Source: Diorhabda sublineata (Eukaryota > Arthropoda > Insecta > Coleoptera > Chrysomelidae). From it: DNA of 64,000 nt. Shown here piece by piece: positions 46,401 through 60,600 of this stretch; position 1 is the first letter of the stretch; every line of letters begins with the position of its first letter. The DNA is taken from assembly GCF_026230105.1 (NCBI RefSeq), contig NC_079476.1, positions 27,146,559-27,210,558 of the forward strand. Reading direction: 5' to 3'. Under the pieces are notes generated by a model that had not been told where the DNA came from, ran no database searches, and saw only the letters and a program-made list of their open reading frames with translations. A program made the position numbers and the translations under genes.

Positions 46401-48327
46401 GCCCAAATACAGTAAATAACACTTGAAACGTAAATTGAATAAAAGAACTATGTTAATTCATCAAGAGAAATTAATTTGACTTTTCATTTTTAAATACACT
46501 GACAACTCCCTCTCATTTTTTTTTGAGATCAGGTAGTCGTAAATTTATTAATCATTTTTGAAAGATCATCGATTCTAAAATCGAATGATTATTCATTGGT
46601 TTGAGAATATAATTCTCGAACACTAAATTTTCAACAAAAAAGTCTTTTAATTTAAGAACATTCTCGTTAATGGCAACGTCGCAAAAACGAACGTTCCTTC
46701 TAACACGCGCTGAAAAGGGAAAGAAGTGGGATGGATGATATTAATCATTGAAAGACATCAACTAGAGGCTACAGAAGAAACCCGCGAAAATATATGAAAT
46801 AAGCATCAAATGAAAATAGATTCGAATTGTGAAGTATTTCCATTGGACTATTTGGTAACATACATTGTGTTTCTAAATTCGTGCGACAAAAATTCGGGTC
46901 ATTCCTACAACAAGTTTCAATTTATTAATAAAATTATGAATTATGGTGTTTATTTTTTTTCTACAACAATAAATAATATTTTTAAAGAAAACAAAGATTT
47001 TGAGTTATGATTTTATTTCACAAAACATATTCTTAGAAAAAATTTCGATATAAAATGAACTAAGAGCTGCCAATTTCGCCCCTGTATAATATAACTAAAA
47101 TAATAAAAAAATGCCCTTGATTAATCCGTTGCGAATGCCAGGAAATTACAGTATTTCAAGTTTTTAACTTTTAGAAATAAAATAAAATCTCAATTTTACG
47201 CACCACCTTTTAAGAGTGATATATGGGAAAGGGTTGATCTGCTCATATAAATGATATTTGATATACCAAAAATTTTTGTTAATATTATATTTTTTTCCTG
47301 AAAATTTGTATTTATATTTTCGAAAATCCATCCCCCGTATAATTCTTCATTAGTAATTGCACTACCTATTAATTAAATACAAAACACAGATGAATTATAG
47401 TTAACGTCATCAATTTCTTAACCCCAAACCGCATCAAATTAAACATGCCCATAATCGCCTCCATCTCTTGTACCACACTTGCCTAACACGACCAATATGC
47501 ATGTTAAAGTTTCTAGCTCATCTCATCAACCATCTCACGATTTGCCGCTTCGTCGAAATGAACATTTTATTACCCACCTGTACCAGTACCGGCCAGGTAA
47601 ACTAAGATGTTTAGCGGCGGTGCCAAAACTTATCAAATTTATCAGATTATCGTATAGAAGATTTTTTTGAATAATGAGTAATGCTGAAGTCTACAATCAA
47701 TCGATTAAAATTGGACGAAAAAGTGGTCGAATATACCTAGTGATTGATTATTTATACTGAAAACAAAGTTTACTGCTACTAATATTTTATTAACCCAGTT
47801 ATCCTTCAGGAGCTGAAGATAAACAGTGTTAACGGTTGTGAATATCATCAAAGGTTCCATAAATCCCAACTTAGTGAATAAGGATTTAAAAAAAAAGAAT
47901 CAATATCCAGAATACGTATGGAATACAGATTTTTCTACATCATCTTTTTATCCTCATAGCTTTGTTTGTTAAACTTCTTTGCTTTGGTTAGGATCTTCTA
48001 TTTTAACTGTTTATTGTTATAAATATTATTATAAGTGAGCTTTAAATTGTTTTTTTGTTCATCATACTTCTAATTTATCAATTTTCCATAATTTTTTCGA
48101 CTACGTTATACATTTAGATAGATATTTTTATTTCTTCTTGGAAATCATTTCAGAGTTTTCCATTCATTTCTATTTTCTACGGTCTTTTTTCAACGACACA
48201 TTCTATTTTATATCTATCTAAATAATAATGAAACTCTTTCCAGCGATATTATTAAGTTTGGCAACAGCGCGGCGGTACTGGTACCGCTCAGGTAAACCAA
48301 GAAACTAAGTTAAGGTTTGTTTTACAG
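43406..48327. other. AT-rich non-coding DNA upstream of Egfr coding start
   Basis: No gene or clear transposon is seen in these 4.9 kb. A TE-like terminus GCCCCTGTATA lies at about 47078. Just before the Egfr exon, GCGGTACTGGTACCGC (48272-48287) is a perfect inverted repeat in a GC-rich patch, followed by the donor-like CTCAG|GTAAAC at 48290. This region is either promoter or the end of a 5' intron. Confidence 0.4.
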
Positions 48328-48451
48328 AACGATGGAAGAAACTGCACCTACATCAATCAGTACGACGGACGATGCTTTCCGGACAACATCGCGCGTCATG
48401 TGACCATACGTCGAGATGTCCTCTATCAAAATGTATCCCCCCGATCGAAAT
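48328..48451 (+). promoter_or_regulatory. Egfr: Egfr 5' leader exon segment with an upstream ORF
   Basis: The likely acceptor TTGTTTTACAG ends at 48327. The leader contains an upstream ATG at 48332 that opens 23 codons (MEETAPTSISTTDDAFRTTS...) and stops at TGA 48401-48403, in the same frame as the receptor. Two further in-frame ATGs (48416 and 48431) precede the preferred start at 48452. Such a leader could lower or modulate translation of the receptor. Confidence 0.55.
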
Positions 48452-48629
48452 ATGGGGATATTCAAATTGTGTTTTACCCTTTTCGTAATAGTGGTTGTGA
48501 TTAACGGTATTGAATGTGGTAAGCACAGGAATAAAGGACAGGCAAATACTTCGCATGCTATACAACAACATATGCTTTCCAGGGGACCAGTAGCCGAAAA
48601 GGAAACTAATACTTTGAATAAAGAAAAGA
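48452..48629 (+). CDS. Egfr: Egfr coding exon 1, signal peptide
   Basis: Encodes MGIFKLCFTLFVIVVVINGI then ECGK and a charged, poorly conserved N-terminal segment (59 codons plus one base). The hydrophobic stretch followed by EC|GK is a classical signal peptide. The donor GA|GTAAGT at 48630 has the phase needed by the next exon (A + TT = Ile), so the join reads EKICIGTNGR, as in other insect receptors. The assignment rests on this phase and sequence fit. Confidence 0.8.
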
Positions 48630-51600
48630 GTAAGTTGAGATAATTGAGAATTTTTGTTGTTTCAGATGGAAAGTCGGTAGGTAAAATGATAATTATTTTA
48701 ATCGTATCAAAAAAGAGATCAAAATAAAGCAAGATTCAAAGTAATATATCTGTTAATTCGATTTTCTTGGTTACTTGGAAAGTATTTCACTCTAATTAAT
48801 GATATTTTTTAATAATTCATAGAAAATATCGTTTTTGTTAGATTTATCTTTTTTCTAGTATAAATTTTTTAATATCCTATGATGCTAAATTATAAATTTT
48901 CGGGGTATTTACAAAAAAAATAACCTTCCTAATGGATATAAATTTATTGTAATCACGTTTCGTGGAAAATATTTATATAAAAACTGAAAACGATGTCATA
49001 AGTAACTTTAGAACTATATGTAATCTAGTCTAATTTAATTATTTATGTTTTGCAAAATATGCAAATATGTGTTATCTGGAAACTTTTTGCTGGGCTGTTG
49101 ACAAAAATGTCATGATCATGATCTTAGAGCGTTACTTCGTGGTCGATTCTCGACTTTTACGGTTGAAATTTATTTTAGAAAAAAAAACAAAGATCTAAAT
49201 TGTTTACATAATTACAATTTAATAATAAATTCACTATAACATAACAGCTATTTAATAATATAGTTCTATTTTGGTTTTCTATTTCTAACCAAACATTTTT
49301 GGTGATTTTTAGATATTATTTATACTTTTATAAATTTTTTTTATAACATTTTCCATTATGTGAGAAGTAGATAAAAAATATATCGACAAAACGCAATATT
49401 AAGTTCATTTTAAGTCGTTTTTGGAATACATTTCAAATAATTATTTTTAAATATTAATCCCTCGCAAAACTGGAAGCAAATATGACGAGGCAAAGTAAAC
49501 AGTTGGGAGCGCTGAACGCGATAATAAGATCCCAAAAAATCTCCAAAAAAACAAAGCTGCATCTCTACAAAACAAAGAAAGATATATAGGGAAGAAAAAT
49601 ACTAAGATACTAGACGATAAACAAGGAGACAGAACTAAGCAAAATAATAAGATCCAAAGTAGTAGAGAATGCCAGATTTTAGAGCAACAAAAATATAAAC
49701 ATAGAACATGGAGGAACAAGGAAAAGATGGTACGCAGAGCATGATGGAAGACCTAAGAGAAAGAGGAATTCAGAATTGGGAAACGAAAGCAAAAAATAAT
49801 AAAGAATGAAAGAGAATCAAAGGCCTAAAAGGTTTTTTATAAAATGCGTTTTGTGTAAATTCGTTAACGACAAAAATATCAAGTTACACCCGTTTTGTTG
49901 TATTCAGATTATTTTCTGAAAATGTGGAAAAGGCTTATTTCATTTTTTTTCCAAATTTTAATGTATGGAAAATTCGTTATGTGTCTGTATTAATATTAAG
50001 TTCAAAAATATTATGTACCAGTTGAATATTCAGTGAAAAATCGCATTTGTAGTGATTTTACTAGGACAGTTTCTTTTGTTTTTGAGGCAGTCGTTGTATG
50101 TTTTGGACATCTTTGTCATACGACAGTACAAATTTTTTGACTCATATATTGTAATACGTCGAAATTTGATGTTTTAATTGTTTTAATAAATATACCATCA
50201 TTTTCTTCCGAGATATAACTAATTTATTAGTTTGTGTTTCAAAATATGAGTTGCTACAGATTTCAATACAAGAAATTTGTTCGATTCGCAATAAATAGGA
50301 GGAGAAAGTTTAGTTCGCAAATGCAGTGAGTGAAAGGACGTTGATTTACTGAATTTTTGTATACTGCTTATGTCATAATCAAAACGAGAATAATTAAAAA
50401 CAGTTTAAAAGTAATATTTGCGATCTGTTTTTTGTGAAAGTGCTTATTGAATTTACAATATGTACAAGAAAAATTTCATTTGGAAATTTTCATCTCTTGA
50501 TGATGCTTAGTTAACTTTCCCAGCATACAAATTAAATGTATGTATTTATGACCAATGTTTATACCTAGTTGCATCTTTGATAAATAATTATAGGGCCTAA
50601 AATTTCGTAAAAATGTATTTCTTTTCAACCCTTTAACTTTGGAATACCAAGTTTGGTAAACTGGTAAGTAGAAGACGATCAAACTATTCTGAAGGATTAG
50701 TTAGATACCTTAAATATTTTTTATCTGTGAATTTTATTTCTATATTATAACTAATTTCATTATAAAACTTGATCGCTATTATAATTTTTCATAAAACTAT
50801 GTAAAATTACTAAAGACATTACTTCAACAATTTTATTTATAAAAAAAACTAAAGAGGCTGCTTCCTATTCACGTAGTTCCTCGCAGAGAAACATTTTTTA
50901 ATGTTAAAATTAACTTTATAGCCAATTCTTTGAGATCTATACTCCTGAGGGATGCAAATTGGTACAGAGGCGAATAATCATATTTTGGGTTCCCCTATAC
51001 GTCTTTGCTTTGTATCGGTTCTTTTGCGGGTTACCCCGTATATACATTCGATTGGTTATCATACTCAGAATGCCAACATAATAAAAACCAATTTAAAAAT
51101 TAATAACCAACATAATGAAAAAATATTGGACCAGCAATCAAGTCATGACAAACACTTTTAGTTATAATTACACTGAATTTACCTAATCGTTTTTTACATT
51201 AATCTTAAAGATGTTTTTTTTTATATATATGATTCTTTTGTTCAAAATTCAAACTAGATTTGAAAAAAAAATTGTTATACCAAGAGCTTTCTGTGTACAA
51301 GTCTAAAAATTATATTAAAAAACTCCATAATACTGTTAAATAATCAGTTAAATTGTATTTTAACTCTAATGGTTTTATTTTCATTATTTAATAGCCACAC
51401 ATGTTATTTTGAAAGAAAATATTCATATTTGGAAAAATTATAATTTGATACCAACATAAAGGAATAGTAAAATCTACATACTTCAATTATTATTTAACAA
51501 CGTAATTATCCAGACAATTTTTTTGATCCCACGCTTACCAGTCACTAATTTTCATAATGTTTCTGGACATTTTTCACGAACAGTTGCCTTCGAGACAAAG

Positions 51601-54600
51601 AGTTTCTTTTGAAATGTAGACGTTTTTGTTTAAAACTAATAACTATGTTCAGTCGCATAATCATATGGAAACACACGCAAAACGCAATCCAGGTACGACT
51701 TTTAATATTTTTGAACTAAACGAAAAAAAAAAAAAAACTAACTACAATTTACTATAATTGCGGCTCGTCCTTTGAAAAATAGTTTTGAGCCCAGAAAATT
51801 AGAGCAAAAGAAAAAGAAATAAAAATAGACTAAGATGGTTTTTCAAGTAACTGAAAATATTTTTTTTAAGACATAGAAGAGAGATAGATCATCAGGTCAA
51901 AATGTTAGCGAGGCTTCAAGCCTTAGCTCATCTAACTATTAGGAGTTAATCGATGGAAATTTTCCCCTTTCCGCACTATTCCACCAATAAAAACTTCTTT
52001 GGGTATCACTCTGAAGCTATTACTAGAGGAAACAAGAAGAAAAATGGAAGTAGATAAATAAGAAAGTATGTTCAAGAAATAAATGGAAAAAATCATCATA
52101 ATCAATCCAGTTTTAGACAAAACATGTGATTTGAACGTTGACCTCGTAATTTATTTTTGATTTGCCGAAATTAGAAGGAATCATTAGATGCCAAACAAGT
52201 ACTGTTGAGCATTGTCGTGGTGGATAGTGATTCGATTTCTGCGATTGATTTATCCAACACAAGTTTGCTTCGCGAAGTACATCGTGCGTGAAAAACTTTT
52301 GTTGGATTTGGTTACAGACGATCTTTATTTAGTTTCGGGTTCATATGCCTAGATCCTTTATTTAAAATATCTAAAAGTACAAACTACTATGAAAAGAAAT
52401 TGAGGAAATAGTACGCCCTTGAAAAATTAAAACGGTTTTCTAGATTAATCAATGTCTTTAGTTTGTTTTGTATGAACTGAAAGCGGACCTGTTTCACCTT
52501 CAGTTTTGTGTAAAATTTGTGCAAGTGTTCAATTGTTTTCATAGTAAGTTGACATAACTCTTTTTCGCTTTACATAAATAATACGGCGAACATGATTGTT
52601 TATTACATATATTCATTTTGTAAACTGTATTTATGTGGTTTTAATTTATTCAAAAGTAACAGCGTGAAAAACAATTTTTGTAATTACCACACAAGGAATA
52701 TAGAAAATGAATTTTTAGTACTAAGCTGAACTGATAAATTAAAAATTCCTATATCAGGGCTCAATCTAATAAATCTTTTTTTCCAAATGAATAATGTCCT
52801 CATACATACCTTAAAGAACGCAATAAACTTCTTTCTATTACTAGAGAGAGAGGAATACTTTATGGTCACCATTGTTTACCATTTGTTGAGAAAAACTGAG
52901 AAACAAACATACAAATAACTCAATAAAGACACAAATAAAATAAAAAATTACCTTTGAGAATATACATGTGAAAATAACTATACGACAATCCTAAAATAAG
53001 TAATAAATAATAAGATATCAAAGATTTGGTTTCAATTGGCAAATGATTGTGCAAGTTTTTGCATTGTAAAATATTGAGCCCTTAGCTAATTCCGAACGTG
53101 GAGTTGAGATCTGTGTTCCTAATGGATAGCTGTGCAAAATTGGAGAATCGTACCTACGAATTAGGCAAACAGATTCTCGTTCTTGCGTTTTAGGAGGAGT
53201 ATTTATGCAAAGCAGTTTAGATAACTTTAGAAACTTTCCTTTTAATTTTTGGTTGTTTAATATACTAAATACGCCTCGAAATTTACGCTTCATTCTAATG
53301 ATATAATTTATGTCGTAAAAAATTGCTACAATTGTTCAATTTAATAATTGAGTTGAAAGCATTTGAACTGCCTTTCTCTTCTTGATCAAACTTGGTTTGA
53401 AGTAGGTCGACCGGTTCCGTACATTGCCAATTCTTAGTAGATTGGAATATTATCACTAATTAGAACCAATTTGCAATAGAAATTATTATGTTTTTAAAAT
53501 ATTAGTTTTTGGAAATCCACACCACTGACAAAAAAACCAAGATAAAATGCCACTCACGATTCGACGAAGCTTTTAATATTGAATATATTTGAAAAAATAT
53601 TTTTTACGAGTTTTTAACCCTGACGGACCACCTCTGCTTCAAATATACAGGCTTGGTCGGTAACAAAACAAAAAGTCCGAACACTTCGTTAATCAGCACT
53701 GAAAAGTCCGAGTTGCGTGCTGCTAAGAGCTTATAGAAGATATATAAAATCCTTCTACTTCTTTTTCGACTAAAATAGCCTGCCAGGTAATACTTTTCAA
53801 ATATTTTACGTGTATTATCATTAAAATGAAGTTGGTAGTTGGTAATTTTACTTAAATTTGTTTGAAACAAAATAAAATCCTTAATATTTAAAAGGCAAAG
53901 TTATAGAAGAGACTTTGACTTTGAAATGGCATCAATAATTGTAATTAAACTATCATTAATTATTAACAAATTTAATGTTTATATAAACTATAAACAATTT
54001 GAACCTATAATTAGTTATGTATACAAACTTTGGTCAATAATTTGCTTACAGACATGTGTACAAACTACTTACGAATCTATTCATTTATCATATCGTTGAT
54101 TTGACGAATATTACGTGAAAAAATTTAAATCTTCGTGAGTACAATAAAATACGGAGACGCTCTAAAGTGCACAAAGAATTTTCAATTTATCAGAAATTCA
54201 AAAAAATATGAAAGTAAAACAAATTTTCTCTGTTTCGGTATTAGAACAATGTTATTCTTGCATGTATTATCGTGTAAGAAACGATTTTTGTTAACTAGTA
54301 GTTGGTAACCCTGATAAGAGTTTCATTTTGACAGCTGACCGGACACTGTATTATTCAGTCATGTGTCAAGGTGTTGAGCGGTTATTTCAATTTTAAGATA
54401 CTATTTACAATAAATTGTAATGGGGTTTTAGGAAAAGTAAATGTAGTCATGAAATATAAAAACTAAAGTGAAGAAATTTATTGGAAAGACTTAATCTTAT
54501 AACGAATGACTCGAGCAAACTTTTAAAATCAAATATTTCCAAGCCAACTGTCAAACGTGAATCAGTACTACCAACCGTTAACTACTGATGGCTGCCAAAT

Positions 54601-57600
54601 GAATACTTAATAACGTGGCGTCTTCAAACTTGAAACATATGCTGTATAGACAGTAGTAGATTTCAAGTAACTACAGATATCTCTAGGTCAGGCCAGGTAC
54701 TTCTATACATAAAGTAACATTCATAATTTTTCTAAATCTACTTTTAACATCGGTAGAAATATATTTGGATATTTACTATTTGTTTCTTTTATAATATGAG
54801 CAATCGAAACTCGAGTTGTTTCTGATTTTCAGTAGGTAGAAATGTTGTGGAACAAGGACGTAGGTGTGTTCTTTTCTATTTTGCCTACACAAGTAACGAT
54901 GTACAACAAACATCTTACGTGAAGTAAAAATTGTTTGTATAAAAAATACGAGAGTTTTTAAGTATCAATTAGAGGAAGCAATGTAGGTATTTAATCATTT
55001 ATTATTTTTTTCTACCATATGTTATTTATTACGTCATTATTTAGGTTAATAATTTGAAAAAAAAACAATTTTAGTAACATCGTTGACAAAAATTCAAATA
55101 TATTCTTGCGCACGTATATATTTTCACAAGAAATTTTATTAAACGTATATTAACTTAAGGATATATTATTTACTGATAAATTTCTGAGAAAAGCAAATAT
55201 TAGGTACACCGATATCTTCTTCGTATTATTGACACACCTGGCAATTTTAAGCTTTATTTGTTTGATAATAATCAAATTGACACGAATTTTCAATACCTTC
55301 TCTTCGATAAATAATCGTGACAACGGCAAAAATTAGTCATCGAACTATCCTCATGAAAACTATTAAATCAAATCTCATTATCATGATATAAAAACCGTAT
55401 ACTCGGCCAAATAACAACTAGATGACCTTTTGGTGTGGTAATTTCGGCCAGAGAAATTCGGGATGCAATATTTGTACATCCAAACTTTAGACCAGTTTCC
55501 CCTATTCGGCATTAGTAGTTTTGAACTGTTACTTAGCTTCACTCCCTGTTTTTGTCCCTTTCAGGCTCGAAAATACACTCCGACCAAATCTCTTATAGCT
55601 CCCAGGAGTGAAACCTAACCTAATCAATATTCGCCAATGGTACAAATTGAAGCACTGCAAATTTTTTGAGCACTTCCACCTAGTTTCACCAGCTGTCTAT
55701 ACGACAATAAATTTCTTTCAACTCATATACCCCAAAAGTGTTAAGAACTCAATCGTTGATTAAAATTTTCCAAAAATTCTATTCTGTGATACTTTGACCA
55801 ATGAATTTACAACGATCTTTGTGAAAACGTAGATCAGGTGATTGATTTGGCCGAATTTACATCCCGCGATATGTATAGAATATAGAAAATTAAAATGATG
55901 ATAGTCTCAATTCAAGTAAAATTTGATTTGTTATAAAAAGTGGCGAGATATTTAATAAAATACGTTGAAATATATAGAAAAAAAAGTACAACAATCTCGT
56001 GATTATGTTGATATAAAAGATAAGACACTACAGTTTATAATCAAACAAATATAAATCCCTTAAATTAAGAGATGCTTCGGTAAATAAAACAAAACGGTTA
56101 CACGAAAATTTCTGTTGAAATTCAAACATAAAATACGTATTGTTATATTTAAGCTAATTTAAATACAATTTATTTACCTCTACATAGTTTCTTAGTATTT
56201 TTGATGTCATTTGAAATCATAATTTTGTGAATTCATAAAAATAACAACAACAGAATCTATGTGTTTTCTCTTATGGTTGTTCAAACTATTTCCTTCAAAC
56301 AAATGTAGTAAAAATAATCATATGGTGTTAAATGTCAATTAAATTTTAAATTATGTTTTTATTGGCTTCCGTTTTATAAATTTCTAGAATCAGTAATAGA
56401 TAAAGAAGAAATTCGTGACCCTAATATTATAAATTATTCCTCAGGATATCCTTTTACATCTTCAATATTACGTTTACTCGTTCATTGCAATTCCAACTTA
56501 ATTTGAAAGTACTTTACCTGTTCCTAACAATTTGCACAACATTTTTTTGTCTTCAGTACGACTTTTGTTGTGATTTTTGAATTCCTATTTTATCTTTTCA
56601 AGGAAGACTACTTTTGTACAAAAATATAAGAATCTAGTATATAGGACATACATCTTAACAATAATATAAGAGATATATGAACATAAAAATTTAGCGAAAC
56701 TTCTTTTACATCCATATTATGTAATTTGTACACGAATATTATGACACTGATCGATGTTTTTTGTCTGTATAGTCACGAAAGGTCTTAGATTAACGTATTT
56801 TATGGTTAATTTAGCAATTAATTTCTTAGTAATTGTTCTACCGTGTCCGAAATGTGTAATAACCTATAGGTTAATTTGTATGGACAATATCAGGCATCAA
56901 ATTTCGTAATTTTTTTGGAGATTGAACAGATACGTAATTTTTGTAGTAATCTGACACCTTATCTATACAAACAAAAATGCAAAAAAAAAAATTCTTACTC
57001 TCAAATTCATTTCCTTTGAAATTAAATGACTTTTTATACAATTATCCTTATAGTACAATAAACAAACATAGTAAAATTGAAGGAAGACAAGTTTGCAGGA
57101 TAAAAAACAGTTAAGCTAATGGCACTTTTAAGCTTTTTAAGCATCGATAATGAAGTGTTAAAAAATACTAGCACAGCTTTAGAGAGATTGAGAGTCGCTT
57201 CAATTTATCGCGTGGTTTAGGAGTCAGTCATGATGGTTATTGCGGGAGTTATTCTGTTGAAACTTCTTGCTTCCCACTGACAGAAAAATGGCAGAATTCG
57301 TAGGAGCAATATCAAAGAAGACAAAGTGATTAGTATTACGCGTATAACCTTGTATAGAAAAGAACCATGGCGAAGTTGGGTATTATCTCACTTGAACGAT
57401 GAACGTTAAACATAGAGGAATTGAAGTTTCGCATCGGAGAGCCGTATTATGGTGAAGATATTAAGAAAATAGAACGATTAGAATCTGGTTTTTCAATACA
57501 TTCAAAGAGTATCAATTAACATTCTTCTTTTGCATCAGAAATCAAAGCTTTTCATACCAAATCTATCAACTATATACAACGCGAGATATAAAACATGGTT

Positions 57601-60600
57601 TTTTATTTCGATAAACCCATGTCTCACTTTGATCAAAAGAAGCAAAGTGTATTGAATCTCGAGAAATAAAAGGATGTCGAAATTGAACAATGACTTGCAA
57701 TATGTAGTTGATAGATTTCTTTTGTATTAAATGGGAACGTTAGTCAATATATGTATGTATCTACATCATGAGAAGAATGTTTCGTAAAATATATTGATGT
57801 AATAGAATATTCAATTTTGAATATTTAACGAATTAATGGGTGTTTCTTGTATTGTATTCATTTCATAAACAATTAAATTTTTACAACTTGTACGTCACTG
57901 TTTCGCGAGAATGAATTCAACGACGGCGCCAAGGAGCTCTCTTATAATATATATATAAATATATATATATATATAAAACGGGAATAATCTCAGCTACTTT
58001 GAAACACCGCACACCCCCTGAAGAGTGCCCGACAACCTTCCATACCTGTACTTAAATTAAAAACAGGTAAATGCATCTATAATGCAGAGATCACGTAACA
58101 GAATCGGACTTTGAATGCTTCGAGAATTTGCAAAACGTAACGCACAAAACATTAAAAAAAATTATATGATATCAAAAAGACAGAATCCAAAACTATGATG
58201 ACTTTGAAATATAAATTGGCATTCTTCAATGACAACTACCTCCTTAAGACGAGTTTATTCCAAATTTCCTTTTTATTTATTTATTCTTTCCTTTTTGTTA
58301 TAAATTATCAAACTGGGCATTCAATAATGAATCAATTGAACTGATTTTATAAAATAAATTCCGTTGGATTTTCAACATCGAGACTTTTGAATTCTGATGT
58401 GGGCGAACAAGTTACGGCAAACGTAACACGAATCCGTGACTAAATTTCAAATATCTGCGGCATTCTTTAGGATCTTTAGCCATAACAGTGCCTCTATTTG
58501 TTTTTGAAAAAAAATACGTCATACTCTAATTTAAATCAACTACTAACCCGTATTTGTTATGGTAATAAATTGAATTTACGATCGGAATATAATGTTTCTG
58601 GAAATTACTATGTTAACGAAATCGATATTTTGAAATTTTAATTTGTTAATTATTCTTTTTCTGCCCACTAATTGATTATTACAAATGACAAAAATCGAAT
58701 AGGTGACGTATGTTATAACCTCAACATTTGAATTATTGCAACTTAAAACGGAGGTGTCTAACAATTTAATAAACATTGTGTTAGAGTAGGCAGCACGTGG
58801 GCCCTTGCCCTGAATTGGTGTTCTTCAGATTCTTTACCATTCCAAGGTACCAGTTTTATCAAATCTCACTTTTCGGGAATATGAGGATTTGGCATGAATC
58901 TATTTCAGATGATACTTAAATGAATAATAAACTTGAATGGTTTTATGGAAGAAGAATCAATTCTCGCAAACTCTTTTTTCGTATTATTTTTTAAAAAAAT
59001 TCTCTTCATTTTGGCCTAGAAAAGTGTTAATATGTTGATAAAACAAACATTTTCCCACCTTTAGTAAAAGGAAAGGTTTTAAAAATCAAATTCTTCTCAA
59101 GGTGTGAGTAAAGTTGCTTCGAAAAAATATATAGAGAGACTTGAAACTGTCTCGTGGTTTAATCAATTTTTGAAATAATCTCTTGATCTTCTGATTAGAT
59201 CGAAATTTCAATATTTACAAAAACTGAGTGTTTTTTTTTTGTTCTAGTTTGTATTGGTACGAACGGCCGATTATCAGTTCCATCGAATCGGGATAGACAC
59301 TACAGAAATTTGAAGGATAGATACACAAATTGCACTTACGTAGACGGTAATCTCGAACTAACATGGCTACAAGAACCCAACCAAGATCTCAGTTTCTTAC
59401 AGTCGATCCGAGAAGTAACAGGATATGTTTTAATTTCGCATGTCGATGTAAAAAAGGTGGTACTACCAAATTTACAAATTATAAGAGGAAGAAATGTATT
59501 TTTGATGAATATAGCTAACGAAGAATTTACCCTTATAGTAACAATGTCGAAGATGATGAGTTTAGAACTTCCTGCTTTGCGAGACGTCTTAAAAGGAGAC
59601 GTTGGATTTTTGAATAATTACAATCTTTGCCACATTAAAACTATCAATTGGAAAGAAATAATATCGGACGGAAATTTCTCTTACGTCTACAATTTCACAT
59701 CCCCCGAAAGGCAATGTCCCGCTTGCGATCGCGAATGTGAAAACGGCTGTTGGGGCGAAGGCAAAAAAAATTGTCAACAGTTTTCCAAAGTTTTCTGTAG
59801 TCCACAGTGCGCGGGTGGTAGATGTTTCGGTACCAAACCCAGAGAATGCTGTCACCTTTTTTGCGCCGGAGGATGTACCGGTCCGACCCAATCCGATTGC
59901 ATAGCTTGCGTAAATTTCTACGATGACGGTGTTTGTACACAAGAATGTCCTCCAATGCAGATCTACAATCCTAGTACATATTCCTGGGAACCAAATCCCG
60001 CCGGAAAATACGCTTACGGTGCTACGTGCGTGAAAAAGTGCCCGGAACATTTATTGAAAGATAACGGAGCGTGCGTAAGGACCTGTCCGGCTAATAAACA
60101 CGCCAAGAATGGTGAATGTGTACCTTGTGAAGGACCGTGTCCCAAACCTTGTACCAGCGACGGTACTATACATTACGGTAACATCAACTCGTTTCGGAAC
60201 TGTACCGTTCTCGAAGGAAATATCAATATCCTTCAGACTTCCTTGAACGGTTACCAACACGTTTACGATAATTTCACTTTCGGCGAAAGATACCCTCCGA
60301 TGCATCCGAGTGCCTTAGAAGTGTTCAGTTCGTTGAAACAAATAACGGGATATTTAAATATACAAGCCTACCATCCCGATTTTAAGAACCTTTCGTGCTT
60401 CCGAAATTTAGAAGAAATCGGCGGGAGAACTTTATACGAGTATTCTACTTCGTTATATATCGTTAAAACGTCTTTGGAATCATTGGAACTCAGTTCGTTG
60501 AAAACTATAAAAATGGGAACCGTTGCTATACTAGAAAACCAACATTTATGTCTCGCCGAAGGTATCAATTGGAAATCGCTACAAAAAAGCAACGAAAGTC

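Larger units (their letters stand above)
48630..59247 (+). other. Egfr: Egfr intron 1, 10.6 kb
   Basis: Begins GTAAGTTGAG and ends TTTTTTGTTCTAG. Contains a LINE scrap (49450-49830), an inverted mariner fragment (54560-54705) and an AT repeat (57946-57977). No alternative first coding exon with a signal peptide was found in it. Large first introns hold enhancers in many insect Egfr genes, but none can be recognised by eye. Confidence 0.8.
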
